A DNA stretch of 36,866 nt from JAFEDN01 sp963697455. Its GTDB lineage: Bacteria; Pseudomonadota; Gammaproteobacteria; Coxiellales; Coxiellaceae. Both the position numbers and the translations under genes were made by a program. Shown here piece after piece: positions 7,389 to 16,039 of the stretch. The stretch's first letter is position 1; every line of letters begins with the position of its first letter. The notes beneath the pieces are model-generated. The model made no database searches and had not been told where the DNA came from. It worked only from the letters and a program-made list of their open reading frames with translations. The DNA lies in NCBI GenBank assembly GCA_963697455.1, contig CAVOOI010000016.1, positions 1-36,866 on the forward strand. The letters run 5' to 3'.

Positions 7389-8336
7389 ATGAGTACCGAT
7401 TATCTTGATTTTGAACGTCCTATTGCAGATTTAGAGCAAAAAATTGAAGCTTTACGCCGAATTGCCAGCGAACAAAACCTTAATTTGAACGATGAGATTG
7501 CACGATTGGGTAATAAAAGTAAGGCATTAATTGATGAGGTTTTTTCATCATTGACCGCCCAGCAGGTTGTGCAACTTGCGCGCCATCCAATGCGCCCCTA
7601 TACTCTTGATTATATTGAACTTATTTTTACTGATTTTGATGAATTACATGGGGATCGCCATTATAGCAATGCGCCGGAGATCGTTGGCGGCATTGGCCGT
7701 TTAGAAGGCGAGCCGGTCATGATCATTGGTCATCAAAAAGGCCGCACCACCAAAGAAAAAGTAGCGCGGAATTTTGGTATGCCTTCCCCGGAGAGCTTTC
7801 GGAAGGCTAAGCGATTGATGGAATTGGCCGAACGTTTTCGCATCCCAGTTCTAACCTTTTTAGATACGACTGGCGCTTATCCGGGGGTTGCCGCGGAAGA
7901 GCACAATCAAAGTGAGGCTATTGCCCGCAATCTTGCGGTTATGTCAGTGCTAAAGACTCCCATTATTTGCACGGTCATCGGCGAGGGTTGTTCCGGAGGC
8001 GCATTAGCGATCGGCGTGGGGGACGTGACGCTCATGCTGCAATATAGTTATTATTCGGTCATTTCACCGGAAGGCTGCGCTTCTATATTATGGAAAAGCG
8101 CTTCGAAAGCCGGAGAGGCTGCTGAAGCGCTTAATTTAACTGCCGAGCGCTTGGCGTCGTTAGGTTTGATTGATGAAGTGATTGAAGAGCCAATGGGTGG
8201 CGCGCATCGTGATCCCAAGATTATGGCCCTCCGCATCAAAAGCCGATTGCTGCACTATTTAAAAGAATTGAAAGCCAAGCCTCACAATGTTTTATTGGAT
8301 GAACGCTATAAAAAACTTCTAGAGATTGGCACTTAG
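7389..8336 (+). CDS. accA: Acetyl-CoA carboxylase carboxyltransferase subunit alpha
   Basis: AccA pairs with AccD to transfer CO2 from biotin to acetyl-CoA, the first committed step of fatty acid synthesis in the cytoplasm. Its 315 residues match the usual length. It has the N-terminal coiled region (DLEQKIEALRRIA), the HGDRHYSNAPEIVGGIGR segment, LTFLDTTGAYPGVAAEEHNQ, the oxyanion-type loop GEGCSGGALAIGVGD and SPEGCASILWK. It is intact. It is followed 9 bases later by tilS, as in many gammaproteobacteria where these genes lie close together. dnaE, its common upstream neighbour, is not present here; the decay remnant and the NLR cassette lie there instead. Confidence 0.97.
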   Translation: MSTDYLDFERPIADLEQKIEALRRIASEQNLNLNDEIARLGNKSKALIDEVFSSLTAQQVVQLARHPMRPYTLDYIELIFTDFDELHGDRHYSNAPEIVGGIGRLEGEPVMIIGHQKGRTTKEKVARNFGMPSPESFRKAKRLMELAERFRIPVLTFLDTTGAYPGVAAEEHNQSEAIARNLAVMSVLKTPIICTVIGEGCSGGALAIGVGDVTLMLQYSYYSVISPEGCASILWKSASKAGEAAEALNLTAERLASLGLIDEVIEEPMGGAHRDPKIMALRIKSRLLHYLKELKAKPHNVLLDERYKKLLEIGT

Positions 8337-8345
8337 GCTGCCACT

Positions 8346-9680
8346 ATGTTGTTGGAGCATTTACATAAGCAACTATTACCACTGGATTGTACCCAGTCTG
8401 TTTGGATTGCATACAGTGGTGGTCTGGATTCACATGTTCTCTTAAATGCAATGCAGCGGTTGCGCCAGCAAATTCCTAATTTATCTATCCAAGCCATCCA
8501 CGTTCATCATGGTTTGAGCCGTCATGCCGATAGTTGGCGAGAACACTGTCAAGCAGTTTGCGCCGCCCTTAAAGTGACTCTTTATTGCGAACATATTAAT
8601 TCTACCCCCTTGCCGGGAGAAAGCGTTGAAGCATGGGCGCGCGAGGCGCGCTATAATATTTTTGCGAAAATTCTACCGGCCAACGCAGTTTTGTTAACCG
8701 CGCATACTCAAGATGACCAGGCCGAAACTTTGTTGCTGCAATTATTGCGGGGCGCGGGGCCAAAAGGCTTGGCAGCCATGCCGCAACGGCAAGTATTTTC
8801 TTCAGGTTATTTAAACAGACCTTTGCTGGATTTAACCAAACAGCAGTTACGAGAATATGCAATTCAACAAAACCTAAGCTGGATTGAAGATGAGAGTAAC
8901 GCTGACCAGCGTTTCGATCGCAATTTTTTACGCCACCGAATCATGCCGGCTTTGCGTGAACGTTGGCCGGCAGCTAGCAAAAATATCGCGCGTTCCGCTA
9001 ATCATTGCGCCGAAGCTGCAACCGCATTAATGGAGTTGGCGCAACAAGATTTCAGGCAGATCCTGCAAGTTCCAGAGAGTGAACCGGTGCTATCGATAAT
9101 AACATTGCGCCGTCTATCGCCGTCACGCCAGCGCAATGCCTTGCGCTACTGGTTAAAAAGTTTAGGTTGCCAATTACCCACTACCCAACACATTCAGCAG
9201 ATTCAGCAAGATTTAATTAATGGCCGCACTGATAGTCAAGCCCAAGTGAGTTGGGGAAGCTGGACTATTCGCCGTTTCCAAGAAGCATTGTGGCTAACTA
9301 CACCGGTCTCCTCGATCAATATCACCCAGGAAATTCCATGGGATTTAAGTGCGCCTCTCGAATTACCTGGCGAGTTAGGGCAGCTGATTGCGGTTAAACA
9401 AAAGCAAGGCAGCTTGTCATTAGCCATAGATCCCAGCCGTTTAAGTATTCGTTTTCGCCGAGGAGGCGAACGTTGCCGGCCAGCTACCAAAGTGCATACT
9501 TATCCTCTAAAGAAATTATTTCAAGAATGGAACGTGCCGTTCTGGGAACGGTCGATGGTACCGTTACTTTATCAAGATGATGAGCTGGCCGCAGTGATTG
9601 GTCATTGTACTTGCGCGCCTTTTGCTGCGAGTGCGCATGAAATTGGCTGGTCCATACAATTTATTTCAAGGATGCAGTAA
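8346..9680 (+). CDS. tilS: tRNA(Ile)-lysidine synthase
   Basis: TilS attaches lysine to C34 of the CAU-anticodon isoleucine tRNA using ATP, changing it to read AUA; it is essential in most bacteria. The PP-loop ATP-pyrophosphatase motif YSGGLDSH lies near residue 23, followed by HVHHGLS and the TAHTQDDQAET helix. The acceptor-binding N-terminal part is followed by the C-terminal TilS substrate-binding domains (LSIRFRRGGERC, KLFQEWNVPFWER). At 444 residues it is full length. It lies between accA and the GDSL lipase gene, which starts 2 bases after its stop, so all three are likely one transcript. Confidence 0.95.
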   Translation: MLLEHLHKQLLPLDCTQSVWIAYSGGLDSHVLLNAMQRLRQQIPNLSIQAIHVHHGLSRHADSWREHCQAVCAALKVTLYCEHINSTPLPGESVEAWAREARYNIFAKILPANAVLLTAHTQDDQAETLLLQLLRGAGPKGLAAMPQRQVFSSGYLNRPLLDLTKQQLREYAIQQNLSWIEDESNADQRFDRNFLRHRIMPALRERWPAASKNIARSANHCAEAATALMELAQQDFRQILQVPESEPVLSIITLRRLSPSRQRNALRYWLKSLGCQLPTTQHIQQIQQDLINGRTDSQAQVSWGSWTIRRFQEALWLTTPVSSINITQEIPWDLSAPLELPGELGQLIAVKQKQGSLSLAIDPSRLSIRFRRGGERCRPATKVHTYPLKKLFQEWNVPFWERSMVPLLYQDDELAAVIGHCTCAPFAASAHEIGWSIQFISRMQ

Positions 9681-9682
9681 GA

Positions 9683-10693
9683 ATGAAAATTAAAATTATC
9701 GGACTGATATTATTAATCAGCATTAATTTAGTTGGAGAGGCGCCTGCTGTTGCAGCGCAGCGCTCTGTCAAATCAGACCATTACCAGCGGCTGATTATTT
9801 TTGGAGACAGTTACTCGGATAATGGCAATGTATACAAGTTAACGCATGGCGTAGTGCCGAATAGCGCCCGATATTTTCAAGGCCGGTTTAGTAATGGGCC
9901 AGCTTGGGGGGAATATTTTGCGGAATATTTTAATATCAATCCAGATGATCAGCAACGTTTTATTGATTTAGCTTATGGGGGCGCTAAAATCTGGCGTCCA
10001 GTCAATGAAACTATCCGCGGAAAACCGATTCAACATTATATCGTTCCCAATTTATCTCAACAAATTGACAGCTATATCCAAGAATATCATGGATTTAACC
10101 AGGATGATTTAATCGCAGTATTTATGGGGACTAACGATTTTACGCCGTTATTTCGTAAAAATTCCAAAGTATTTTTCCAATTTTTGGCTGATCAAGAGGC
10201 TGAACAAATAAATCGGCTTATTCAAAGCGGCGCCAAAAATATTATTGTGTTCAATGTTAGAAATTTAACTTATGCTCCTGTCGCGCAATGGGCCAAGAAA
10301 GAAGAATTTTTACCTCTAGTGGGTAAATATTTGGATTATTTAACTCGAACCATTAACATTTTTAATGAACAGTTAACCAGCGACCTCAATGGTAAGCCGC
10401 AAGTTTTTATTTATGATATTTATGGTTTTGATAACCGGGTATTTTCGCAGATTCAAAAGGGCGGATTAAGTTATTTGTTTAACGACCATCAAGAAGTGCT
10501 CAGTCATGATGGAATTCCTTGTTATCAAAACTACAAGGGAAACTATCAGACAGTCGCTGGCCCAGTTTGTGCAAACTCAGAAGAATATTTTTTCTATGAT
10601 CGCATCCACACTACCCGTGGCGCTAATTACTTGCTGGCTAAAGATGTATATCAACAGTTTATGGCGCAGAACAAAGCGCGGCAAAGCAATTAA
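9683..10693 (+). CDS. Exported GDSL/SGNH lipase or lysophospholipase
   Basis: Residues 1 to about 25 form a signal peptide (hydrophobic IIGLILLISINLV, Ala-rich cleavage region). The mature protein shows all SGNH blocks: block I IIFGDSYSDNGN with the nucleophile serine, block II in the YGGAKI region, block III VFMGTNDF and block V DRIHTTRGAN with catalytic Asp and His. The segment FSNGPAWGEYFAEYF is typical of the hemolysin/phospholipase branch, which includes the Legionella PlaA-type enzymes. Such enzymes hydrolyse (lyso)phospholipids, often of the host; the substrate here is not known. It directly follows tilS (2 bases). The next gene is convergent, with only 27 bases between, and no clear terminator was seen. 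Confidence 0.88.
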   Translation: MKIKIIGLILLISINLVGEAPAVAAQRSVKSDHYQRLIIFGDSYSDNGNVYKLTHGVVPNSARYFQGRFSNGPAWGEYFAEYFNINPDDQQRFIDLAYGGAKIWRPVNETIRGKPIQHYIVPNLSQQIDSYIQEYHGFNQDDLIAVFMGTNDFTPLFRKNSKVFFQFLADQEAEQINRLIQSGAKNIIVFNVRNLTYAPVAQWAKKEEFLPLVGKYLDYLTRTINIFNEQLTSDLNGKPQVFIYDIYGFDNRVFSQIQKGGLSYLFNDHQEVLSHDGIPCYQNYKGNYQTVAGPVCANSEEYFFYDRIHTTRGANYLLAKDVYQQFMAQNKARQSN

Positions 10694-10720
10694 CATGGGT
10701 TCAAAATCGCCCTTACTTTG

Positions 10721-11290
10721 TTAAGGTTTAGGAGTTTTGTTCGAAGGATCGCTACCTCTTTCCTCCCGATTTTTATTGCTATAGAAAAATACCCTCTTGC
10801 TTGTGCTTATCAGATTTTGGTTGTTTCGACTTGGATTGCTTTGGTTTTGTATTTGTTCAGATTTGGCTTCCTGCTGAGCGGCAATAGGAATGAGCTTTTG
10901 GTCATCGCCATCGCTTCCAGGGAGTATATATATAGGTAACCATTCGCCTTCTCCAGCTTCAGTTCCAGAAGGTTTAAAAAAATTACCTGGCATTGGCTTT
11001 AAATTCTCGCCAGATAATAATGTAATTGCTGAATCATCTAAAGGTTGAGCACGGGATATCAAATTATTAAAAAGTTCTATGGAATGTATTTTCTCTAATG
11101 CTTTTTCAAGCGCCATGTCTAAACATTCTTTATTAGTAACAGGATCTGTTCCCATGGGGAAGCGACTAGCCGTTACCAGTTTATTATAGTATGAGTTGAC
11201 CAGTTGCATATACTGATCTTCTAAACTTATTTCGGAATCCCTGGCCGGGGTTTTGATTTCTGGTTGGCCTGTTCTATTTTGTCTGCTCAT
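10721..11290 (-). CDS. Hypothetical protein, hydrophilic, 189 residues
   Basis: I recognise no family. The protein is soluble, has no signal peptide or membrane segment, and has a helical central part (residues about 20-80, LEDQYMQLVNSYYNKLV, ALEKALEKIHSIELF). Its C-terminal third is Gln/Asn/Ser-rich and basic (QQEAKSEQIQNQSN, KNREERGSDPSNKTPKP), which looks disordered. AGAGG lies 11 bases before the ATG, and a TTGACT element further upstream may be part of a promoter. In an intracellular gammaproteobacterium such orphan proteins are often secretion-system effectors, but nothing here proves that. Codon use and composition give no frameshift signs. Confidence 0.65.
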   Translation of the reverse strand: MSRQNRTGQPEIKTPARDSEISLEDQYMQLVNSYYNKLVTASRFPMGTDPVTNKECLDMALEKALEKIHSIELFNNLISRAQPLDDSAITLLSGENLKPMPGNFFKPSGTEAGEGEWLPIYILPGSDGDDQKLIPIAAQQEAKSEQIQNQSNPSRNNQNLISTSKRVFFYSNKNREERGSDPSNKTPKP

Positions 11291-11443
11291 AAACTTAAAG
11301 CCTCTTTTTCTAATTCATTTACCTAAAGTCAAGTGGAACCCTTTATATTTATATGATCCCGATGTGAGCATTATATTGAAGGAACCTTAAAGTAAAATTA
11401 AGTAAATAGGATTATAAAAGGGGTGTTGTAAGCTGTTTAATAT

Positions 11444-12676
11444 TTATGGAAGAGAAACTTGAAAAGCTGAAGCCATGTGCATAATTTCAGTTGAATTAAT
11501 ACCAAGCTGTTTAGCGGTTTTTTTCCATGATGCTACAACTTCCGATACTTCAACAAGAATATTTTTGGCTTCTTTTGCCGATAAATTAAAATAACCAATG
11601 ACGCTCATCGCTAAATCAATAGATGCCGTGGCATCATCCATGTTGATAGCGGTAGAAAGAATTCGCGGTTTTATTTCAATGGGAACAGGGTTGAGGTCAT
11701 AAGCAGGGCATAGCCGCCAACCAACTCCATCATATAAAAAACCATGATTGCGCAGATGATCATCGGTATTAGAGATTAATACGTTAAAAACAATTCGCCG
11801 CCAAAGTGCTTTTATATCTTCTTTTGGATGAGAGCCATGTTGCCGAAGAGCATCAACTATTTCAAGATAGCTATGCATTTCATTGTCTTTAGCGCCTAAC
11901 ATGCTCATCGCGGATAAAAAAGGAATCCGCTTTTTTTGCAAGCGGTCAAAGCGGCGCGATATCAAAACCGGTTGCTTTAAAACTTTCTCAATTCTGAATA
12001 TTGGCACGGCGATCTTTGCTTGTTCAGCCAATGTTAATGCCAATGCCTCCCAAAGTACTATGTTAGTTTCATCCAGTTTATTTGGAAATTTTGCGATAGC
12101 TAGATGTCCTCCTTTATCGCGCACGGATGCTTTGGGGCGGGCGCCTCCCAACGATGAACCAGGCGCTAGTAGAAGTTTTAAATCTTCCTCAGAAGCATTA
12201 TCTTCAGTCACCCGTTCACTGGCGTTAAGCAATTTTGGTAAATCAATGAGTGGTGGAATCCTTTTATGATCTTTATTCGCCAAAAATTCTCCATCTTCTT
12301 TCAGAGAAAAGCGCACGGCGCCTTCTCGCGCTTCATCATTGACCATTAATAAATAATCGATTTCCATGAGTGTCCGAGGTGATCGATTTTCACGTTCTGC
12401 AATCAGCCTTTCAGAGCGGCGCATTAATATCCTTCCCCAACGGTCAGGCGCGGAGTCACCGATTGCTCCAAATAATGGTTTTTCCGATAAGGTGTGATGA
12501 GGGCCTATATTTAATGGTAAAGCAGGTTCTAAAGAAAAACGCTTATCAAAACCTAACCAGAGGTCGTCATATTCAAATGTAGCGCTTTCATGGCCATTGC
12601 GGGTATGTGTCCACAGCCTTCCCACGAGAATAGGATGTTCGTCCAGGTCAATATAAACAAAAATTTTTTTACTCAT
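11444..12676 (-). CDS. hipA: HipA-family serine/threonine kinase toxin
   Basis: HipA toxins phosphorylate glutamyl-tRNA synthetase or related targets and push cells toward dormancy. The N-terminal HipA subdomain (VYIDLDEHPILVGRLW, GDSAPDRWGRILMRRSE) is followed by the kinase-type core. It has the glycine-rich loop GSSLGGARPKASV, the ATP-site lysine segment LAIAKFPNK, the catalytic ISNTDDHLRNHGF and the metal-binding CPAYDLNPVP. Length (410 residues) is normal and the frame is intact. It starts 22 bases after hipB, its antitoxin, on the same strand. gltX, encoding the known target of E. coli HipA, lies elsewhere in this window, but no special link is implied. Confidence 0.93.
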   Translation of the reverse strand: MSKKIFVYIDLDEHPILVGRLWTHTRNGHESATFEYDDLWLGFDKRFSLEPALPLNIGPHHTLSEKPLFGAIGDSAPDRWGRILMRRSERLIAERENRSPRTLMEIDYLLMVNDEAREGAVRFSLKEDGEFLANKDHKRIPPLIDLPKLLNASERVTEDNASEEDLKLLLAPGSSLGGARPKASVRDKGGHLAIAKFPNKLDETNIVLWEALALTLAEQAKIAVPIFRIEKVLKQPVLISRRFDRLQKKRIPFLSAMSMLGAKDNEMHSYLEIVDALRQHGSHPKEDIKALWRRIVFNVLISNTDDHLRNHGFLYDGVGWRLCPAYDLNPVPIEIKPRILSTAINMDDATASIDLAMSVIGYFNLSAKEAKNILVEVSEVVASWKKTAKQLGINSTEIMHMASAFQVSLP

Positions 12677-12698
12677 GATGAATCACTCAGTTTAAAAA

Positions 12699-13034
12699 TT
12701 ATTTTTTGGATTGCCTGATGCGCTTTGGCAGAAATTCTTCTTCCAGCGTTCTGCCGACATTATCAAATTGAAGATCCACTAGATCATTTAGCCTTCCAGA
12801 TAATCCGAGGATGAAAAGCACGGTAGCATAAATTCCCATCGCGACGCTGGGATCCCCTTTTTCAACTTTATTTAAAGTAGTTCGGCTGATAAAAGCTCGC
12901 TCCGCCATCATTTGAGTTGAAATCCGCCGCCGTCGGCGTGCATCTTTAATGTCCTTGCCCAATTTGCCCAACGCCGTTTTGACAGGGATAGGCAGGGTTA
13001 ATTTTAATCGCGATCTTTTCATATTAATGTTCAT
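12699..13034 (-). CDS. hipB: HipB-type XRE antitoxin
   Basis: This is a small basic DNA-binding protein with one helix-turn-helix (KDIKDARRRRRISTQMMAERA, then ISRTTLNKVEKGDPSVAMGIY). The C-terminal tail (FDNVGRTLEEEFLPKRIRQ) matches long HipB-like partners. It precedes hipA, neutralises it and represses the operon. The start could be ATG 13034 or ATG 13022 (MKRSRLK); neither has a clear ribosome site. A perfect 8-base palindrome GTTATAAC (13045-13052) just upstream is a candidate operator half. Confidence 0.9.
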   Translation of the reverse strand: MNINMKRSRLKLTLPIPVKTALGKLGKDIKDARRRRRISTQMMAERAFISRTTLNKVEKGDPSVAMGIYATVLFILGLSGRLNDLVDLQFDNVGRTLEEEFLPKRIRQSKK

Positions 13035-13275
13035 TTTAAAATACGTTATAACACATATTGTATATTAAAGTGAACCTTAAATCAAGGGGAGATTTTAATG
13101 GATAACCCTATCAATGGAACAAACCAAGGCGCATACCCACTCCTATGATATGGCTTTACATATTCTGAATATTTGTGCTAAAATTCGGGATAAGTTCCGA
13201 AATTGTGCCATAAATTTGGAGTATATTCCGAATGATACTCGTCAGTTAAGGCGAATTGGAGTAAATTTGTTGGGT

Positions 13276-13539
13276 GGCCGCGCTTGGCGTTGAATTTTAT
13301 CCGCTAACCTATCCAGAAATTCCGGATTTTAATTTGCTGCAGGCTTTGCAAAAAGGCTTACAGGAGATATTCACGGCCTGCTTGCATTCCAACAACATTA
13401 TCAGTCTAAACACTGTTATCTAGTATGTAATGTGCCGCGCCGACGTAAAATTCCGACCAATGTTCCCGATCAATTTATCGAAATTTTACCTTGGGAAATA
13501 TTTATTAATATGCTATGGAACGGAGAAATTATTAAATAG
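13276..13539 (+). pseudogene. Degraded C-terminus, possibly of an ATPase/DUF4143-type protein
   Basis: Two plus-strand frames make one coherent protein tail: LGVEFYPLTYPEIPDFNLLQ then, after a frame change near 13370-13390, AFQQHYQSKHCYLVCNVPR and DQFIEILPWEIFINMLWNG up to a stop at 13537-13539. The ending resembles the last part of prokaryotic AAA ATPases with a DUF4143 tail, a tentative recognition. No start codon or upstream domain remains. The stretch 13040-13275 before it holds the hipB upstream region and nothing else I recognise. Confidence 0.45.
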
Positions 13540-13617
13540 CTTGAAAATTCTTATGAACGGAGAGTGAGTGTTTCCTGATCTTTGCTCATTCTTTTATAAA
13601 GTTAATGAGTACCAATA

Positions 13618-14626
13618 ATGAAAAAAGAAATGCTTTATAAAGTTTCAGAAATGAAAAAAGCTCTTACTGAAGGAGTAAGTCCAGATTATTTTGACGATTT
13701 AGAACCGATTATGCCGGCAGCGATTCTTTGTGATTTGCGTATGGTAAATGGAGAAGAAAGCAGGGTGAAAAATTTGCTAGAAGCAAAAGCAAATCCGAAT
13801 ATAGTGCTAGACGTTCCTGGTTACGATAAGATTACCCTTATTTTCCTGGTTCGTTTTGTACAGTTTAAGTGGAAATTTAAATTTAAATTTAAATATAAAT
13901 ATAGTGGAATGTCTGATTAAGAGCGGATCTGCTGTTAATCATACTGGTGAATTTATTGACTCTCCTGCAGTCCTAAACTGGTACCTGAATTGGTGTCCTA
14001 AGCAACACATTGGTAAATTAGGCGAGCCTATTTTAATATTAAAGAAATTGCTTATTGCTGGAGTAAGTTTACATACGAAAGATCTACTCGCTCCTAAAAG
14101 TTGTCCGCCTCGTAATTTGTTTGAACGTATTCTTGTAGAAACCAATTCTTTTTATGTAACTCTGGTAGGAAATTTTTTAATAACAAAAATATGGGATAAC
14201 CAAATTCAACCTGCTCAAGCTGAATTAGTCAGATATCTCCCACAAGTTATTGTTGATCTTGTGCGTCATTATTTGATGGACTCTAGTTACTTAGAAAATT
14301 CTACCAATAGGCTGATAAAGAAATCATCCTCAAGTTTTCAGCCGGAAGAAAAAGCTTCATCAGATTTAGAGCGAGCGGTGCAAGATGGACGGGTAGATAC
14401 AGTTAAGCTGCTGATTGAATCTAAAGCCGAGGTTGCTGAACAAAATGATAGTGGAATGACTGTATTGGATTATGGTCAGCCAAGTTTACTTGATTCCGAG
14501 TATACAGCAGCTGTGATCTGTGTTACCAGGCATTTATATTCAAAATTTGCCTTATTTAATCACTTAGATAAAACCAAAGAGCACGAAGCAATAGCAACGC
14601 GCAATAACGAAATTCAGTTTTCTTGA
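13618..14626 (+). pseudogene. Ankyrin-repeat-like protein, split by a frameshift
   Basis: The first frame (13618-13920) and the second (open from before 13860 to 14626) join into one protein of about 335 residues if one T is removed from TTTT at 13854-13857. Ankyrin-like units are visible: SRVKNLLEAKANPNIVLDV, NIVECLIKSGSAVN, LILKKLLIAGVSLHTKD, and near the end DLERAVQDGRVDTVKLL followed by IESKAEVAEQNDSGMTVLDY. Ankyrin proteins mediate protein binding and in host-associated Legionellales are often secreted effectors; that role is inference. Just after the break the DNA is nearly pure AAATTT repeats encoding NLNLNLNIN. If the break is real, only a 100-residue protein is made. Confidence 0.6.
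13873..13902 (+). repeat. AT-only simple repeat (AAATTT units)
   Basis: About three and a half copies of AAATTT run into ATAAATATA inside the ankyrin-like gene. The unit length is a multiple of three, so copy changes would add residue pairs (NL) rather than shift the frame. Confidence 0.7.
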
Positions 14627-15015
14627 TCTGCGAAATTAATTTATGCATCTACCCCGTGCGCTCTCAGCAATCAAAGCACTCCAGATGGCTGCGGGGTCGT
14701 TCATGCCTCTGGGTCTGTGTCAGAATCAGGCGTGAAATAGGACGTTAATAATGGGAGTTCCTGCCATGGTAAAGCAACGACTCTGTCGCTCAATTTCAAT
14801 TTATTTTTACAGCGGCAAATGATATAGGCTGTGTCATAGCAATCGTATTCTTGGAGAAAAAGATTTAAATAATGCAAATTTTCGGCGAAAATATTAATAT
14901 GAATGTAATATTTCTGGAGTCAGGCCTGTGTGCATAACCCACCCCTCGACTTGTTCGCGGGATGGGAGTGACGATAGAGTTTAGTCTTTCGCTGGCGCTC
15001 CCAATGACGGCAATA
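14627..15015. other. Intergenic region with structured repeats
   Basis: No gene is supported here. It holds one copy of a 47-base repeat (14871-14917). It also has a block at about 14941-15010 with self-complementary parts (GGGAGTG near 14964 against CGCTCCC near 14995), resembling dispersed palindromic elements seen in intracellular bacteria. The block directly follows the DUF2807 gene on the minus strand and could help end that transcript. Confidence 0.45.
14871..14917 (+). repeat. 47-bp direct repeat, copy 1
   Basis: This is identical over 47 bases to 18071-18117 and in the same orientation; both copies are followed by a diverged TCAGGCCTG/TCAGGTCTG tail. Inside are two small hairpins, TTTTC/GAAAA around GGC and AATATTA/TAATATT around a 9-base loop. 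The two copies lie 3,200 bases apart and enclose the ABC/GntR/DUF2807 operon. Confidence 0.9.
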
Positions 15016-15675
15016 TTAAGTATTCAGCTTTTCCACTTTTGAAGTACCGCGAGTATCAATATTCTGGGTTTTGACCGAACCTAAGTAGCTTATTGATACT
15101 GTACCCCGTACCTGACCGGTTAAGTTGCCACCCTGCATGTTTAATTTGGTGTTGTTGGCGCCGGCAATATCTAGATTGACATTAGTAGTTTTGGTATCAG
15201 TTAAATCAATTTTGCTGGTTCCTGCCGCGTATAGTTTTAAATTTTGAATTTCATTATCGGCGCCAGTCAATGAATTATCTCCACTCAGACTAAGAGACAA
15301 ATCTTTAAGACGGAAGTCAGATAGGCTAGTGGTATTGGCGCCACGCAATTCTAGGTTTGTCAGTTGGGGCAAAGTAATTATAGCAGTGAAATGATTCTGA
15401 CTCCTAGCATTCACATTAGAAATAATCACTGTGTCACCATTTTGCATAGCAGAATACTCAGATGAAACAATTGACGGTGTTGTTATGGTAACTTGATAAT
15501 GATCACCAGCCATAATTCTTGCATCCCATGTCCCTTTGAGGATAATATGCTGGAAATTTTTAAAGTTTGATGTGGTGTCTGCTTTGGCGTTAATCGCTGA
15601 TACACCCATAGCAATCGGCAGCCCTATAAAAATGGCTACGGCAGTACCCAATAAAATCTTATTGCTTTTTTTCAT
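15016..15675 (-). CDS. Exported DUF2807 (head GIN domain) protein
   Basis: An N-terminal hydrophobic segment (ILLGTAVAIFIGLPIAMGVSA) acts as a signal peptide or anchor. It is followed by a DUF2807-type beta-solenoid rich in short repeated strands (FKNFQHIILKGTWDARIMAG, LELRGANTTSL, LDIAGANNTKLNMQG, VRGTVSISYLG). This family is exported to the envelope; its function is unknown, and such genes often sit beside GntR/ABC operons. The start overlaps the end of the GntR gene by 17 bases, so translation is coupled. It is the last gene of the four-gene minus-strand operon and is intact at 219 residues. Confidence 0.82.
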   Translation of the reverse strand: MKKSNKILLGTAVAIFIGLPIAMGVSAINAKADTTSNFKNFQHIILKGTWDARIMAGDHYQVTITTPSIVSSEYSAMQNGDTVIISNVNARSQNHFTAIITLPQLTNLELRGANTTSLSDFRLKDLSLSLSGDNSLTGADNEIQNLKLYAAGTSKIDLTDTKTTNVNLDIAGANNTKLNMQGGNLTGQVRGTVSISYLGSVKTQNIDTRGTSKVEKLNT

Positions 15676-16039
15676 CGGTTCTCTCCTTTAAGTTATTGAT
15701 TACACTTTCGAGCTCTTTAAAGTTAATTTTTAATAGAGCCATTTTCTTTAAAAATAACGGCAAGTCTTGTTGATAAAACAAGTCTTGCTTTATTTTTAAA
15801 ATGTTATCTTGTGCATTATCTGCAACAAAATAACCAATTCCTCTTTCTTTAAATATGATGCTGGTTGATTCTAAATAACTGTAAGTCTTGGCCACCGTAT
15901 TAGGATTGACTTCGATGTTGACGGCCATTTCTCGAATGGATGGAATTTTTTCTCCCGATTGCCATTCACGCTGCAAAATCCGTTCGCAGATAAAATCGGC
16001 TATTTGCAGATAAATGGCTTGATTTTGCAGGAATTCCAT
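15659..16039 (-). CDS. GntR-family regulator, YtrA subfamily
   Basis: This short GntR protein (126 residues from ATG 16039) has the winged helix IYLQIADFICERILQREW, GEKIPSIREMAVNIEVNP and NTVAKTYSYLESTSIIF, plus a short C-terminal helix instead of a large effector domain, typical of YtrA. Such proteins repress neighbouring ABC transporter operons and respond to cell-envelope stress or antibiotics. ATG 16039 overlaps the stop of the permease gene (TGATG), so the 23-residue upstream extension is not used. The likely operator is the ACTAGT-containing palindrome at the operon promoter (17510-17526). Confidence 0.88.
   Translation of the reverse strand: MEFLQNQAIYLQIADFICERILQREWQSGEKIPSIREMAVNIEVNPNTVAKTYSYLESTSIIFKERGIGYFVADNAQDNILKIKQDLFYQQDLPLFLKKMALLKINFKELESVINNLKERTDEKKQ

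Noticed and set aside
10718..10939. Plus-strand open frame with a hydrophobic segment after the lipase gene
   Set aside because: It is fully covered by the better-supported hypothetical protein on the minus strand and has no start signal.
11883..12269. Plus-strand open frame of 128 codons
   Set aside because: Antisense shadow of hipA.
13873..13902. CRISPR-like or origin-like repeat
   Set aside because: Units are contiguous 6-base AT repeats with no spacers, no DnaA boxes and lie inside a coding frame.
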